The notes under the pieces are model-generated. The model worked only from the letters and a program-made list of their open reading frames with translations. It was not told where the DNA came from and made no database searches. From contig CAZIDN010000057.1 in assembly GCA_964537875.1 (NCBI GenBank), positions 1 to 23,262 of the forward strand: a DNA stretch of 23,262 bases, given 5' to 3'. A program made the position numbers and the translations under genes. Positions 1-6,346 of this stretch are shown piece after piece. Each line of letters opens with the position of its first letter. The stretch's first letter is position 1. Source of the stretch: JAPKZH01 sp964537875. GTDB taxonomy: Bacteria; Acidobacteriota; Aminicenantia; Aminicenantales; UBA4085.

Positions 1-268
1 GTTCCGGACCGATCAGGTTTTGGCCGCCTTCGCCGCGCGTGACCGAAAGATAGGCCGTCCGGTATTTCCGCCCCTTCGAGAACAAAGCCAAGAGCGATGT
101 GTTCTCATCGTCGGGATGGGCCCCGACGTATAGGACGCTGCCCAGGACATTAAGCTTGTGGAGCGCGATTTCCAAATCCGCGGCGTTGGGAATGCCGCGC
201 TGCTGGGCCTTGACTGGAATAGAGAACATCAACAGCAGTCCCAATATCATCAACAAACTTTTTCTCAA
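1..268 (-). CDS. PIG-L family deacetylase, N-terminal part (cut by window edge)
   Basis: The translation begins with a positively charged, hydrophobic signal-peptide-like stretch (LRKSLLMILGLLLMFSIPVKAQ, with the start Leu codon read as Met). It then reaches the AHPDDE motif, which holds the zinc-binding His, Asp and Asp of PIG-L/LmbE deacetylases, followed by a TRGEGGQNLIG segment typical of the family. These enzymes remove N-acetyl groups from sugar-containing substrates. The signal peptide points to a periplasmic or surface-anchored protein. I chose the TTG at 268 because GAAGAAGG lies just upstream and it gives the leader its charged N-terminus; the ATG at 250 is the alternative. Only about 89 codons are present. 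The gene lies 115 bases downstream of the DUF2911 gene on the same strand, and I see no separate promoter, so co-transcription is possible. The substrate cannot be inferred. Confidence 0.85.
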   Translation of the reverse strand, partial: MRKSLLMILGLLLMFSIPVKAQQRGIPNAADLEIALHKLNVLGSVLYVGAHPDDENTSLLALFSKGRKYRTAYLSVTRGEGGQNLIGPE

Positions 269-383
269 ATTCGTCCTTCTTCCAGGCCGGAATAGACCGG
301 ACCGCCGGGAAATCCGCCCGCTGTATCTTTCTTCGGGTCTATTGGGGCAGACTGATCTTGAAGGGCACTTTCAGCTGTTGCTC

Positions 384-1022
384 CTAGCTGCCGGACTTAA
401 ACGACGCCGTGGCCATCGTTTTGTCCCACATCATCGCCAGTGTCCCGCCGTCGACGGCCATGTCGATAAAAGCGATCGTGAACTGGTCCATCGAGAACGG
501 CAGGGTCTCGACCTTCATCGCCGCTCGGAGGACGTCCTTGTCGGGTGTGTATCCATACGAGCCCCAGAGAGCTTCCTTATTTTTCGGGTCGTACTTTTCC
601 TGGGCCGGCCAATTGGAGAAGATGAGGGTCCAGGCGTTCTCCTTCAGTTCCACGAAGACGCTGTATTCCCCGGCCGGCAGCGTCTTGCCGTCGAACACGA
701 GCGGCACTTCAGTCTTGAACCGAGTCGTCTGGTTCGCGCCCGCCCGCCAAACCGGAGAACCGTCGCTTACCTTCTTGCCGTAATCCGCACCCGCACCGAA
801 GAGATTCTGACGTCCGCGTTTGATGGGCCGGCTGTATGTAACTTCGATCCACTTGCCGTCCTGATAACGCTGGCCGCCCTGGACTTCGACGTATTTCCCG
901 CCTATCTGGGTAGCGGCTGTCCCCGGCGGGCTCGCCGGCTTCCGGACGGGTGCCTGTGCCAGGCTCCCCACGACAAAGACCGCGCTTGCAACCACAGCCA
1001 AAATCCAACCGTAACGTCTCAT
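384..1022 (-). CDS. Secreted DUF2911 domain protein
   Basis: This 212-residue protein has a signal peptide (about residues 1-22, MRRYGWILAVVASAVFVVGSLAQ). The DUF2911 features follow: VTYSRPIKRGRQNLFG at about 60-75, YGKKVSDGSPVWRAGANQTTRFKT near 80-105, then DGKTLPAGEYSVFV and WTLIFSNW. DUF2911 proteins are secreted beta-rich proteins of unknown biochemical role, frequent in Bacteroidota and Acidobacteriota. The ATG at 1022 has a strong AGGAGG site 5-6 bases upstream, and a good promoter lies about 110 bases upstream (1131-1159). The stop is TAG. The same frame stays open for 14 more codons (EQQLKVPFKISLPQ) to a second TAG at 339-341, so a readthrough or recently truncated C-terminus is possible. 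The family call is firm; the function is unknown. Confidence 0.9.
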   Translation of the reverse strand: MRRYGWILAVVASAVFVVGSLAQAPVRKPASPPGTAATQIGGKYVEVQGGQRYQDGKWIEVTYSRPIKRGRQNLFGAGADYGKKVSDGSPVWRAGANQTTRFKTEVPLVFDGKTLPAGEYSVFVELKENAWTLIFSNWPAQEKYDPKNKEALWGSYGYTPDKDVLRAAMKVETLPFSMDQFTIAFIDMAVDGGTLAMMWDKTMATASFKSGS

Positions 1023-1130
1023 TTCGCTCCTCCTTGATGAGTTTCTCGCACCACCCGGCCGCGCGATCCGGTTCTGCTTGTTGATATCCGGAGTCGAGGA
1101 CGAGCGGTGCGATCCATGTCGAATTAACCG

Positions 1131-1159
1131 ATTATAATGCTAAATCCGGATTACGACAA
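1131..1159 (-). promoter_or_regulatory. Sigma70-type promoter for the DUF2911 gene
   Basis: On the minus strand, TTGTCG (1159-1154) is followed by a 17-base spacer and a perfect TATAAT (1136-1131). The DUF2911 ATG is at 1022, leaving a leader of about 100 bases. The -10 match and spacer are strong and the -35 matches four of six bases. No operator palindrome is obvious. Confidence 0.6.
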
Positions 1160-1210
1160 CTGATTTCGTTTGCACCCGAAGACAATAGACTTCGTCGATG
1201 ATCCGGTCGC

Positions 1211-1834
1211 CTACGGTCTTATGCCCAAAAGGCAGTAATGCTCGCCGGAATCAAGATGGATATCGGTTATCTCGAAATCTTTGAAAAGCTTGCGCAGTTC
1301 TTTTGGTGTGAAGAAGTGATGGGACAGGCCTTTTTCAAGCCCGTCCAACGGAATGAATGTCCCGGGTTCTATCTCCCGAAATGCTTCTGCCTGATTACTT
1401 AGCTTCGGCACCGTGATATAGACGACGCCATCCTTCTTAAGGACGCGAGCGATCTCCTTGACAACCTTTCGGATCTCTGCGAGCGTGGCATGATGGATAA
1501 CCTGGACGGAGATGACTGCATCGAAGAAGCTATCTTTGAAAGGGAGAGGCTTTGTCATGCTCTGAAGTCGCAGGTCAGCCTTTAACCCTTCCTTTCTCAG
1601 CCATGCTCGCGTCATCTTGATGCCTTCCGGTGAGCTGTCGATCCCGGAGACGGAAAAACGATTTCGCGCAAGGCACACGACATGTCGCCCGGAGCCACAC
1701 CCCAAGTCGAGGACTCTCCGCGATCTTTTGCCCGCCAGCGATAGAATGATGTCCACCATATTTTCGTGCGGCTCCTCAAAGAACGCACCGTGTTCTTTGA
1801 AGACCTTGTCCCACGGATTCTTAGAGGGCGACAT
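1211..1834 (-). CDS. Class I SAM-dependent methyltransferase
   Basis: This 207-residue protein has a Rossmann-type methyltransferase fold. Motif I is VLDLGCGSG at residues 41-49, the acidic residue that binds the SAM ribose is Asp66 (GIDSSPEGI), and motif IV-like FFDAVISVQVIHH is followed by ARVLKKDGVVYITVPK, the typical post-motif segment. It belongs to the Methyltransf_11/25 group, whose substrates include quinones, sterols, tRNA and small molecules. Nothing here fixes the substrate. The ATG at 1834 has AAGGA 8 bases upstream and its own promoter-like signal (1895-1922), so it is probably a single-gene unit. A C-terminal variant motif (HHFFTPKELRKLF) is common in this family. The fold assignment is secure, the substrate unknown. 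Confidence 0.88.
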   Translation of the reverse strand: MSPSKNPWDKVFKEHGAFFEEPHENMVDIILSLAGKRSRRVLDLGCGSGRHVVCLARNRFSVSGIDSSPEGIKMTRAWLRKEGLKADLRLQSMTKPLPFKDSFFDAVISVQVIHHATLAEIRKVVKEIARVLKKDGVVYITVPKLSNQAEAFREIEPGTFIPLDGLEKGLSHHFFTPKELRKLFKDFEITDIHLDSGEHYCLLGIRP

Positions 1835-1894
1835 TATTTGTCCTTATATAGGAAAGAGAGCCTGATGGAAAGCCTTTCGTTGTACCCTTCTTGC

Positions 1895-1922
1895 ATTCTG
1901 TCCGGCTGATGATCGATGTCAA
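1895..1922 (-). promoter_or_regulatory. Putative promoter for the methyltransferase
   Basis: On the minus strand a perfect TTGACA (1922-1917) is followed by a 16-base spacer and CAGAAT (1900-1895, four of six matches to the -10 consensus). The leader to the ATG at 1834 would be about 55 bases. Confidence 0.45.
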
Positions 1923-1957
1923 GAACATGGTGTTTTCGATGCACATCCAGATAGAGG

Positions 1958-2953
1958 CTAGAGGTACGGCTTTAACGCCTTGAGTGCGAGAAGAGTCACC
2001 CATTTGCTAGGCTCACCCTTTTTCTCGATATCGACCTGGAATCGCCCGTTATAAGTGTTCTCGAGGGCCCACCTGCCGCGCGCATCCTGTTTTGAGAGGA
2101 TGAGCTCGGCGGCATCCTGCATCCTTGGGTCCCGGTAGCCCAGTCTCGCCAGGATCCCGAAGACTTCCAAGGCATCCCCGTCCCATATCGTGGGGAATCC
2201 GAATTTTAACCACTTGGGCTTGACGGCTTTTGAGAGGTCGCGGCTTCGCTTGAAAATATGGTGCTGGAGGAAATATTCCGCCACCGCCTCGATGGTCCGC
2301 CTGACTTCGGGCGCCCTTTTTTTCTCCGGTATCTCGGCCAGGGCTTTTAATATTTTGGCTGCGGCCGAATGGCAGGTGTGTTTGCCCCAGCAGCTCTCCC
2401 GCTTTTCATAAGGCCAGCCCTTCGGCGCCCGGTCATTCCCGTCGTCAAACCTGGCGAACGTCGTGATCCATTCGACCCCGCGCTTGACCCTGGGATCGTC
2501 TAGAAAACCGAGCCGGATAAGGCTCCAGACCATGTTCCCTGTTAGACAGGGGATGACGGCGCTATGATATCCGCCTCCTCCCGGCCCGCCGAGATAGGAA
2601 AACCCGCTGCTTTCCCGGTCTTGAGAGACCCGGAGCACAAAATCGCAGGCACTTTGGACTTTCGGATCGCTTCCATCAGCGCCCATCTCCGCCAAAATGA
2701 TCAACTGCCAGACCGTTCCTGTGTACTTTGTCCGGATGTAAAAGTCCTCCGCCTTTTCCCAGAATCCGCCTTTTTTTTGTTTGGCCAGGATTTTCGGAAC
2801 GATCCCCGTTTCCATGATCGCTTTCTTGGCCGCGACCACGCGTTTATCCCGAGGGGGCGCGTCCAAGATGTCGACGAGAGTAAAATAGCGGACCGAAGGA
2901 TCGTTTTCCTCCAGGAGCCAGGGAAGAGGGTTCGCTTTTAAACCGGCCAACAC
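1958..2953 (-). CDS. Alpha/alpha-toroid protein, prenyltransferase/squalene-cyclase-repeat-like
   Basis: From the GTG at 2953 the protein has about 331 residues and no signal peptide or membrane segment. It opens with LAGLKANPLPWLLEENDPSVRYFTLVDIL. It contains helical repeats resembling the alpha/alpha6 toroid of terpenoid cyclases and prenyltransferases: GTVWQLIILAEMG, YLGGPGGGGYHSAVIPCLTGNMVWSLIRLGFLDDPRV, FPTIWDGDALEVFGILARLGYRDPRM and a final WVTLLALKALKPYL. I do not see the DxDD or DCTAE catalytic motifs of squalene cyclases, so terpene cyclisation should not be assumed; a carbohydrate-binding or degrading toroid is an alternative. An upstream TTG at 3016 is open in frame but sits within or before the promoter (2960-2988), so I rejected it. 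There is no Shine-Dalgarno before the GTG, consistent with a leaderless message. The function is unknown. Confidence 0.75.
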   Translation of the reverse strand: MLAGLKANPLPWLLEENDPSVRYFTLVDILDAPPRDKRVVAAKKAIMETGIVPKILAKQKKGGFWEKAEDFYIRTKYTGTVWQLIILAEMGADGSDPKVQSACDFVLRVSQDRESSGFSYLGGPGGGGYHSAVIPCLTGNMVWSLIRLGFLDDPRVKRGVEWITTFARFDDGNDRAPKGWPYEKRESCWGKHTCHSAAAKILKALAEIPEKKRAPEVRRTIEAVAEYFLQHHIFKRSRDLSKAVKPKWLKFGFPTIWDGDALEVFGILARLGYRDPRMQDAAELILSKQDARGRWALENTYNGRFQVDIEKKGEPSKWVTLLALKALKPYL

Positions 2954-2959
2954 GAGAAA

Positions 2960-2988
2960 AGTATACCGGCGAAGCCGAGCGCGGTCAA
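2960..2988 (-). promoter_or_regulatory. Promoter overlapping the start of the toroid-protein gene
   Basis: On the minus strand TTGACC (2988-2983) is followed by a 17-base spacer and TATACT (2965-2960). The expected transcript start falls 6-7 bases downstream, at the GTG start codon (2953). This suggests a leaderless transcript and rules out the upstream TTG start. Confidence 0.6.
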
Positions 2989-3251
2989 GGAAACAACCGA
3001 GAAGAAGGCCGGTCAATAGAGAACGTCAGCAGATCAACCGTTTCTAGACGGGCGGCGAGTTCGAGCTCGTGATCTACTCGTCGACGCCGCTGCTCATCGT
3101 CAACCTCCGCCTTCAGTGACCGGAACCGCGCCGTCAGGCAGTGAAGCTCGCCGCCGCCGACACTGTCCAGGTTGATGAAGAGCGTTTCGGGTTTAGCAAG
3201 TTCCTGATGATGCTTCATGTGATCGATCAGTCTTTGATAAACTTCACGTCT
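2985..3251 (-). pseudogene. Remnant of an M28-type peptidase (fragment)
   Basis: An open stretch after the stop at 3252-3254 reads VYQRLIDHMKHHQELAKPETLFINLD and then SVGGGELHCLT. The LFINLDSVGGGELHxLT pattern resembles the C-terminal half of M28-family zinc peptidases, around the conserved Asp-x-x-Gly segment. The rest (RFRSLKAEVDDEQ, DHELELAARLE) is only weakly similar and runs out at 2985, inside the promoter of the next gene. The zinc-binding His and Glu residues expected upstream are absent, because that DNA belongs to the end of the preceding gene. I therefore read it as a decayed fragment. An ATG exists at 3218 but lacks a good ribosome binding site. Resemblance is by eye only. Confidence 0.4.
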
Positions 3252-3892
3252 TTAAGAGACGGAATCTGATCGGTTAATTTATTTGTCGGTCCAGCGCTAC
3301 TTTTTTCCTGCGGCTGGGGTGGGTGGCGTTTCATTCGGCGTTCACGCGTTCTTTCCCGTCTTTCCCGTATCTTTTGCGCTCTGCTCTCTGCTTCCAGGAT
3401 GCTGGTTGCGAAGCGAATCCGGGTTTGTAATAACGTGGTCTCAGCGTCTTGTAAGAATTTCTTGATGAGCGCTTCGGCGCGTTCTCCTGTGAGGAATTGG
3501 TGCAGGTGAGAGTCTCGGATGGCATAGCCTTCTTTCCGCTTTTGAATCATGTAAGGGGTGCCGTCTGGGGTGCCGTCTGCAATTCGTATCATGAGCTTCT
3601 GCACGCCTCCTTTTTGCAGGTTGTATTCCACGGCGAGATTAAGTTTAGATTCATTGGAGGAGTTGAAGATCACGAGTTCTTCCCTGGCACCGCCTTCATG
3701 CAAGCCTTTGCTATACCTGATCTTCTTCCCGAACAGCTCTGTCTTGGTGATAATCACGCTGCGGCCGAAGCGGCTAACCTCTATACGAGTGCTGGTAAGC
3801 CAGAAGTAGCCGATGATGAGCACGATGATAACTGCCAAGGTTATGGTGATCACTTTGCCTTTGCTGTGCGAAACGGATGGGACTTCGTTCAT
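3227..3892 (-). CDS. Hypothetical membrane-anchored protein next to a MacB-type transporter
   Basis: I do not recognise this 221-residue protein. It has one membrane segment near the N-terminus (about residues 13-31, VITITLAVIIVLIIGYFWL) with a short cytoplasmic head, so the bulk is probably extracytoplasmic. The middle contains alternating beta-like stretches (EELVIFNSSNESKLNLAVEY, QKLMIRIADGTPDGTPYMI, with a small DGTP tandem). The C-terminal third is a charged, probably helical region (about 145-190) rich in Arg and Glu, ending in a Pro-rich tail. The ATG at 3892 is preceded by AAGGAG. It starts 26 bases after the MacB-type permease and is the last gene of that operon, so it may be an accessory or substrate of the transporter. 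No family assignment is offered. Confidence 0.75.
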   Translation of the reverse strand: MNEVPSVSHSKGKVITITLAVIIVLIIGYFWLTSTRIEVSRFGRSVIITKTELFGKKIRYSKGLHEGGAREELVIFNSSNESKLNLAVEYNLQKGGVQKLMIRIADGTPDGTPYMIQKRKEGYAIRDSHLHQFLTGERAEALIKKFLQDAETTLLQTRIRFATSILEAESRAQKIRERRERTRERRMKRHPPQPQEKSSAGPTNKLTDQIPSLKDVKFIKD

Positions 3893-3918
3893 TGGGTTTA
3901 CTCCTTTTCTTTCCAGTA

Positions 3919-5169
3919 TTATTCGTAGCGCAGGGCTTCGATCGGGTCAAGCCTTGAAGCTCTCCGTGCGGGGTAGAAGCCGAAGAAGACGCCCACGGCT
4001 GCGGAGAATCCGAACGCGAGGAAGACGGAGCTCGGTGAGACAATGGTGGTAATGGTGGCGAACATGGGAATGAAGCGCATCAGCTTGGACACTCCATAAC
4101 CAAGGAGTATGCCGATGATGCCGCCAATAAGGCTGAGAACAATGGCTTCGAAGAGGAACTGGACGAGGATGTCGATTTCCTGAGCGCCCAGAGCCATGCG
4201 GATGCCGATCTCCCTGATTCTTTCAGTTACAGACACCAGCATGATGTTCATGATGCCGATGCCGCCGACGAGCAAAGAGATTGCAGCGATGCTGCCGAGT
4301 AGGATGGTGAGGATGTTCGTGGAGTCAGCAGCGCTCTCCGCAACGTCTGCCATGTTGCGCACCGTGAAATTGTCCGGTGAGCCTGGCATGATCTTGTTAT
4401 GCTCCCGCATGAACTCTATGATCTCCTGCATAGCAGCGTCTGTGGCTTGATCGCTTATTGCGCTGACCTGGATGGACGAGATTTGTGCCCTCTCACCCAT
4501 CAGCCTCCTGGAAACTGTTGTGTAAGGAGCTAATATGATGTCATCTCTGCTGCCGCCAAAGCCACCAGACGCTCCCTTGGCTTTCAACACGCCGATTATA
4601 GTGAAGGATTGTCGCGTAAGCCGAATGGTCTTGCCTATGGGGTCTTCTCCTTCGAAGAGGTTGATGGCCGTGTCAGCGCCCAGGATGCACACACTCCTAC
4701 CTGCGCTGACATCGGTTTCATTGAAGAATCTTCCGCCAGAGTAGTTCGTGTCGAGCTGCCAGTTGCCTATGATGTCGAAGCGGTCGTTCACGCCTTGGAT
4801 GCTCGTGTTCCAGTTCTTGCTGCCATAAACGATTTGGCCGCGAGTCTGATAAACCGGAGAAGCATAGGCTACGCTAGGGCAGCGCTCCAGGATGAGCTTG
4901 ACTACTTCTAGTTTCAAAGGCAAGCTTCCTGCTCCGCTCTGCACACCACCAACTCCTCTGCTGCCTGACTGGAGGTTGATATTGTTCGTGCCCATGGCTG
5001 CAAACCTGGCTTCCACTCCAGCCCTGGCTCCTGCCCCGATGCTGACCATGGCGATGACAGCTCCGACACCGATGACGATGCCGAGCATGGTCAGGAAGGT
5101 GCGCATCTTGTTCCTGGTCAGGGCGCGGAGCGAGAGTTTGAAAATGCGAAAAGCTCTCTTGGCTTTCAT
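3919..5169 (-). CDS. MacB/FtsX-type ABC transporter permease
   Basis: This 416-residue protein has the MacB layout. One N-terminal membrane helix (about residues 22-45, LTMLGIVIGVGAVIAMVSIGAG) is followed by a large periplasmic MacB_PCD domain (about 50-270, containing SPVYQTRGQIVYG and GRSVCILGADTAINLFEGEDPIGKTIRL). Three C-terminal helices (about 285-400) form the FtsX domain, with GGIGIMNIMLVSVTERIREIGIRMALGA as the hallmark. Unlike E. coli MacB it has no fused ATPase; the ATPase is the upstream gene, and the two overlap by 4 bases (ATGA), implying coupled translation. Such pairs use ATP-driven mechanical motion to move substrates across the outer envelope or to release lipoproteins. No MacA-like adaptor or TolC is in the window. 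The substrate is unknown. Confidence 0.92.
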   Translation of the reverse strand: MKAKRAFRIFKLSLRALTRNKMRTFLTMLGIVIGVGAVIAMVSIGAGARAGVEARFAAMGTNNINLQSGSRGVGGVQSGAGSLPLKLEVVKLILERCPSVAYASPVYQTRGQIVYGSKNWNTSIQGVNDRFDIIGNWQLDTNYSGGRFFNETDVSAGRSVCILGADTAINLFEGEDPIGKTIRLTRQSFTIIGVLKAKGASGGFGGSRDDIILAPYTTVSRRLMGERAQISSIQVSAISDQATDAAMQEIIEFMREHNKIMPGSPDNFTVRNMADVAESAADSTNILTILLGSIAAISLLVGGIGIMNIMLVSVTERIREIGIRMALGAQEIDILVQFLFEAIVLSLIGGIIGILLGYGVSKLMRFIPMFATITTIVSPSSVFLAFGFSAAVGVFFGFYPARRASRLDPIEALRYE

Positions 5170-5885
5170 GATCGTTCTCCTTTGCCGATGTCCTTCTTGA
5201 CGTCCTCCCTCTCAATCACGCCATCCTTGACGTGAATGGTCCTGTTCGCGTAAGCAGCGATGTCGGCTTCGTGCGTGACGAGGACGATGGTGATGCCTTT
5301 ATTGTTCAGCTTTGCGAAGATGTTCATGATCTCCACGCTCGTCTTGCTATCTAGGTTGCCTGTGGGCTCGTCAGCCATGATGAGCATCGGGTTGGTCACG
5401 AGAGCCCGGGCAATGGCGACGCGTTGCTGCTCACCGCCTGAGAGCTGATTGGTCTTGTGATGCTCTCGTCCCTTGAGACCGACGAGATCGAGCGATGCCA
5501 AGGACCTTTTCTCAGCCTCTTTGCTCGCCACATCAGCATAGACAAGAGGCACCTCTACGTTCTCCACGGCAGTGGTACGGGAGAGCAGGTTGAAGCTCTG
5601 GAAGACAAATCCGATCTTCTTGTTGCGCGTTTTGGCCAACAACTTCTTGCTGAACTCAGACACCTCTAAGCCGTCGAGAAAATATTTTCCGCTCGTCGGC
5701 CTATCCAAGCAGCCGAGGATGTTCATGAGAGTGGACTTGCCAGAGCCAGACGGGCCCATGATGGCGACGAAATCTCCGCTGAGGACCTGATAGGTGATTC
5801 CGCGCAGGGCTTGGACATCCACCTCGCCGACATGGTACGTCTTGATGATGTTCTCAAGACTGATCAGAACAGGTTTCATGTTCAT
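5166..5885 (-). CDS. ABC transporter ATP-binding protein (MacB/LolD type)
   Basis: From the ATG at 5885 the protein has 239 residues and a complete ABC ATPase set: Walker A GPSGSGKST (44-52), Q-loop Gln96 in FVFQSFNLL, signature LSGGEQQRVAIARAL from 148, Walker B MLIMADEP (167-174), D-loop GNLDS and H-loop His205. The LGCLDRPTSG and SFNLLSRTTAVENVEVPL segments are typical of the LolD/MacB subfamily. It powers the FtsX-type permease encoded directly downstream. I chose 5885 because GGGAGG stands 7 bases upstream. An in-frame TTG at 5939 would start inside the -35 box of the promoter at 5912-5939 and is rejected. Confidence 0.93.
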   Translation of the reverse strand: MNMKPVLISLENIIKTYHVGEVDVQALRGITYQVLSGDFVAIMGPSGSGKSTLMNILGCLDRPTSGKYFLDGLEVSEFSKKLLAKTRNKKIGFVFQSFNLLSRTTAVENVEVPLVYADVASKEAEKRSLASLDLVGLKGREHHKTNQLSGGEQQRVAIARALVTNPMLIMADEPTGNLDSKTSVEIMNIFAKLNNKGITIVLVTHEADIAAYANRTIHVKDGVIEREDVKKDIGKGERS

Positions 5886-5911
5886 GAAGAATCCTCCCTT
5901 CATGAGAAAAG

Positions 5912-5939
5912 AATATACCGGGCTGTTGATCGCTGTCAA
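5912..5939 (-). promoter_or_regulatory. Promoter of the ABC transporter operon
   Basis: On the minus strand a perfect TTGACA (5939-5934), a 16-base spacer and TATATT (5917-5912). The leader to the ATG at 5885 would be about 20 bases, containing the GGGAGG ribosome binding site. Confidence 0.65.
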
Positions 5940-6346
5940 CGCTGCGAAAGCGAACGTGAAGGAGGCCGTCCGGCCCTATCATCGACGCGACCGAACGGAA
6001 AATCGCCTGAAAGACGCAAAACCTCACCCCCTCTCACCATATCGCCGGCCCTCAAAAATATTCCGCCCCCTGCTCGGCCGCCATTAAGGCGACCTGCTCG
6101 AAGACGCGTGACGGCTGACAACGGCGGCCGCTTCTCCGCGACAAACACGAGCCGGAATGGGGAAGAGGAAAGGAAGTCAGGAAGGGCTGATGAAGAATTT
6201 CATGGCTTTCCGGCCTTGCTCGGAATCATGATGGGCCATGACGACAATGGTCTTCTTCGACCGGAGGTTCGCCTTAAATATTTTCAGCTTTTTCGCTTAG
6301 CCCATCCCCCGTATTTTTGAATCTTATGTTTAGGAAAGGATTGGCC
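5940..6346 (-). other. Gap without a supported gene
   Basis: About 400 bases between the end of the redox operon and the ABC operon promoter. Open frames on both strands are short, have no ribosome binding sites and read as low-complexity Arg/Pro/Gly. On the minus strand a 40-codon stretch (6296-6177) reads KKTIVVMAHHDSEQGRKAMK, but I cannot tie it to a family. I see no strong rho-independent terminator after the flavoprotein gene. Confidence 0.5.

Noticed and set aside
99..1037. Plus-strand open frame across the PIG-L and DUF2911 genes
   Set aside because: Antisense shadow with Arg/Pro-rich composition and no motif; the minus strand carries clear families here.
1177..1195. Small hairpin CGAAG/CTTCG after the methyltransferase gene
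   Set aside because: A 5-base stem without a T-run is too weak to call a terminator.
1821..2003. Minus-strand 60-codon open frame upstream of the methyltransferase
   Set aside because: It overlaps both neighbouring genes and a promoter-like signal, and shows no motif.
6177..6296. Minus-strand 40-codon stretch with KKTIVVMAHHDSEQGRKAMK
   Set aside because: There is no clear start, ribosome binding site or recognised family; it may be a gene remnant but this cannot be supported.
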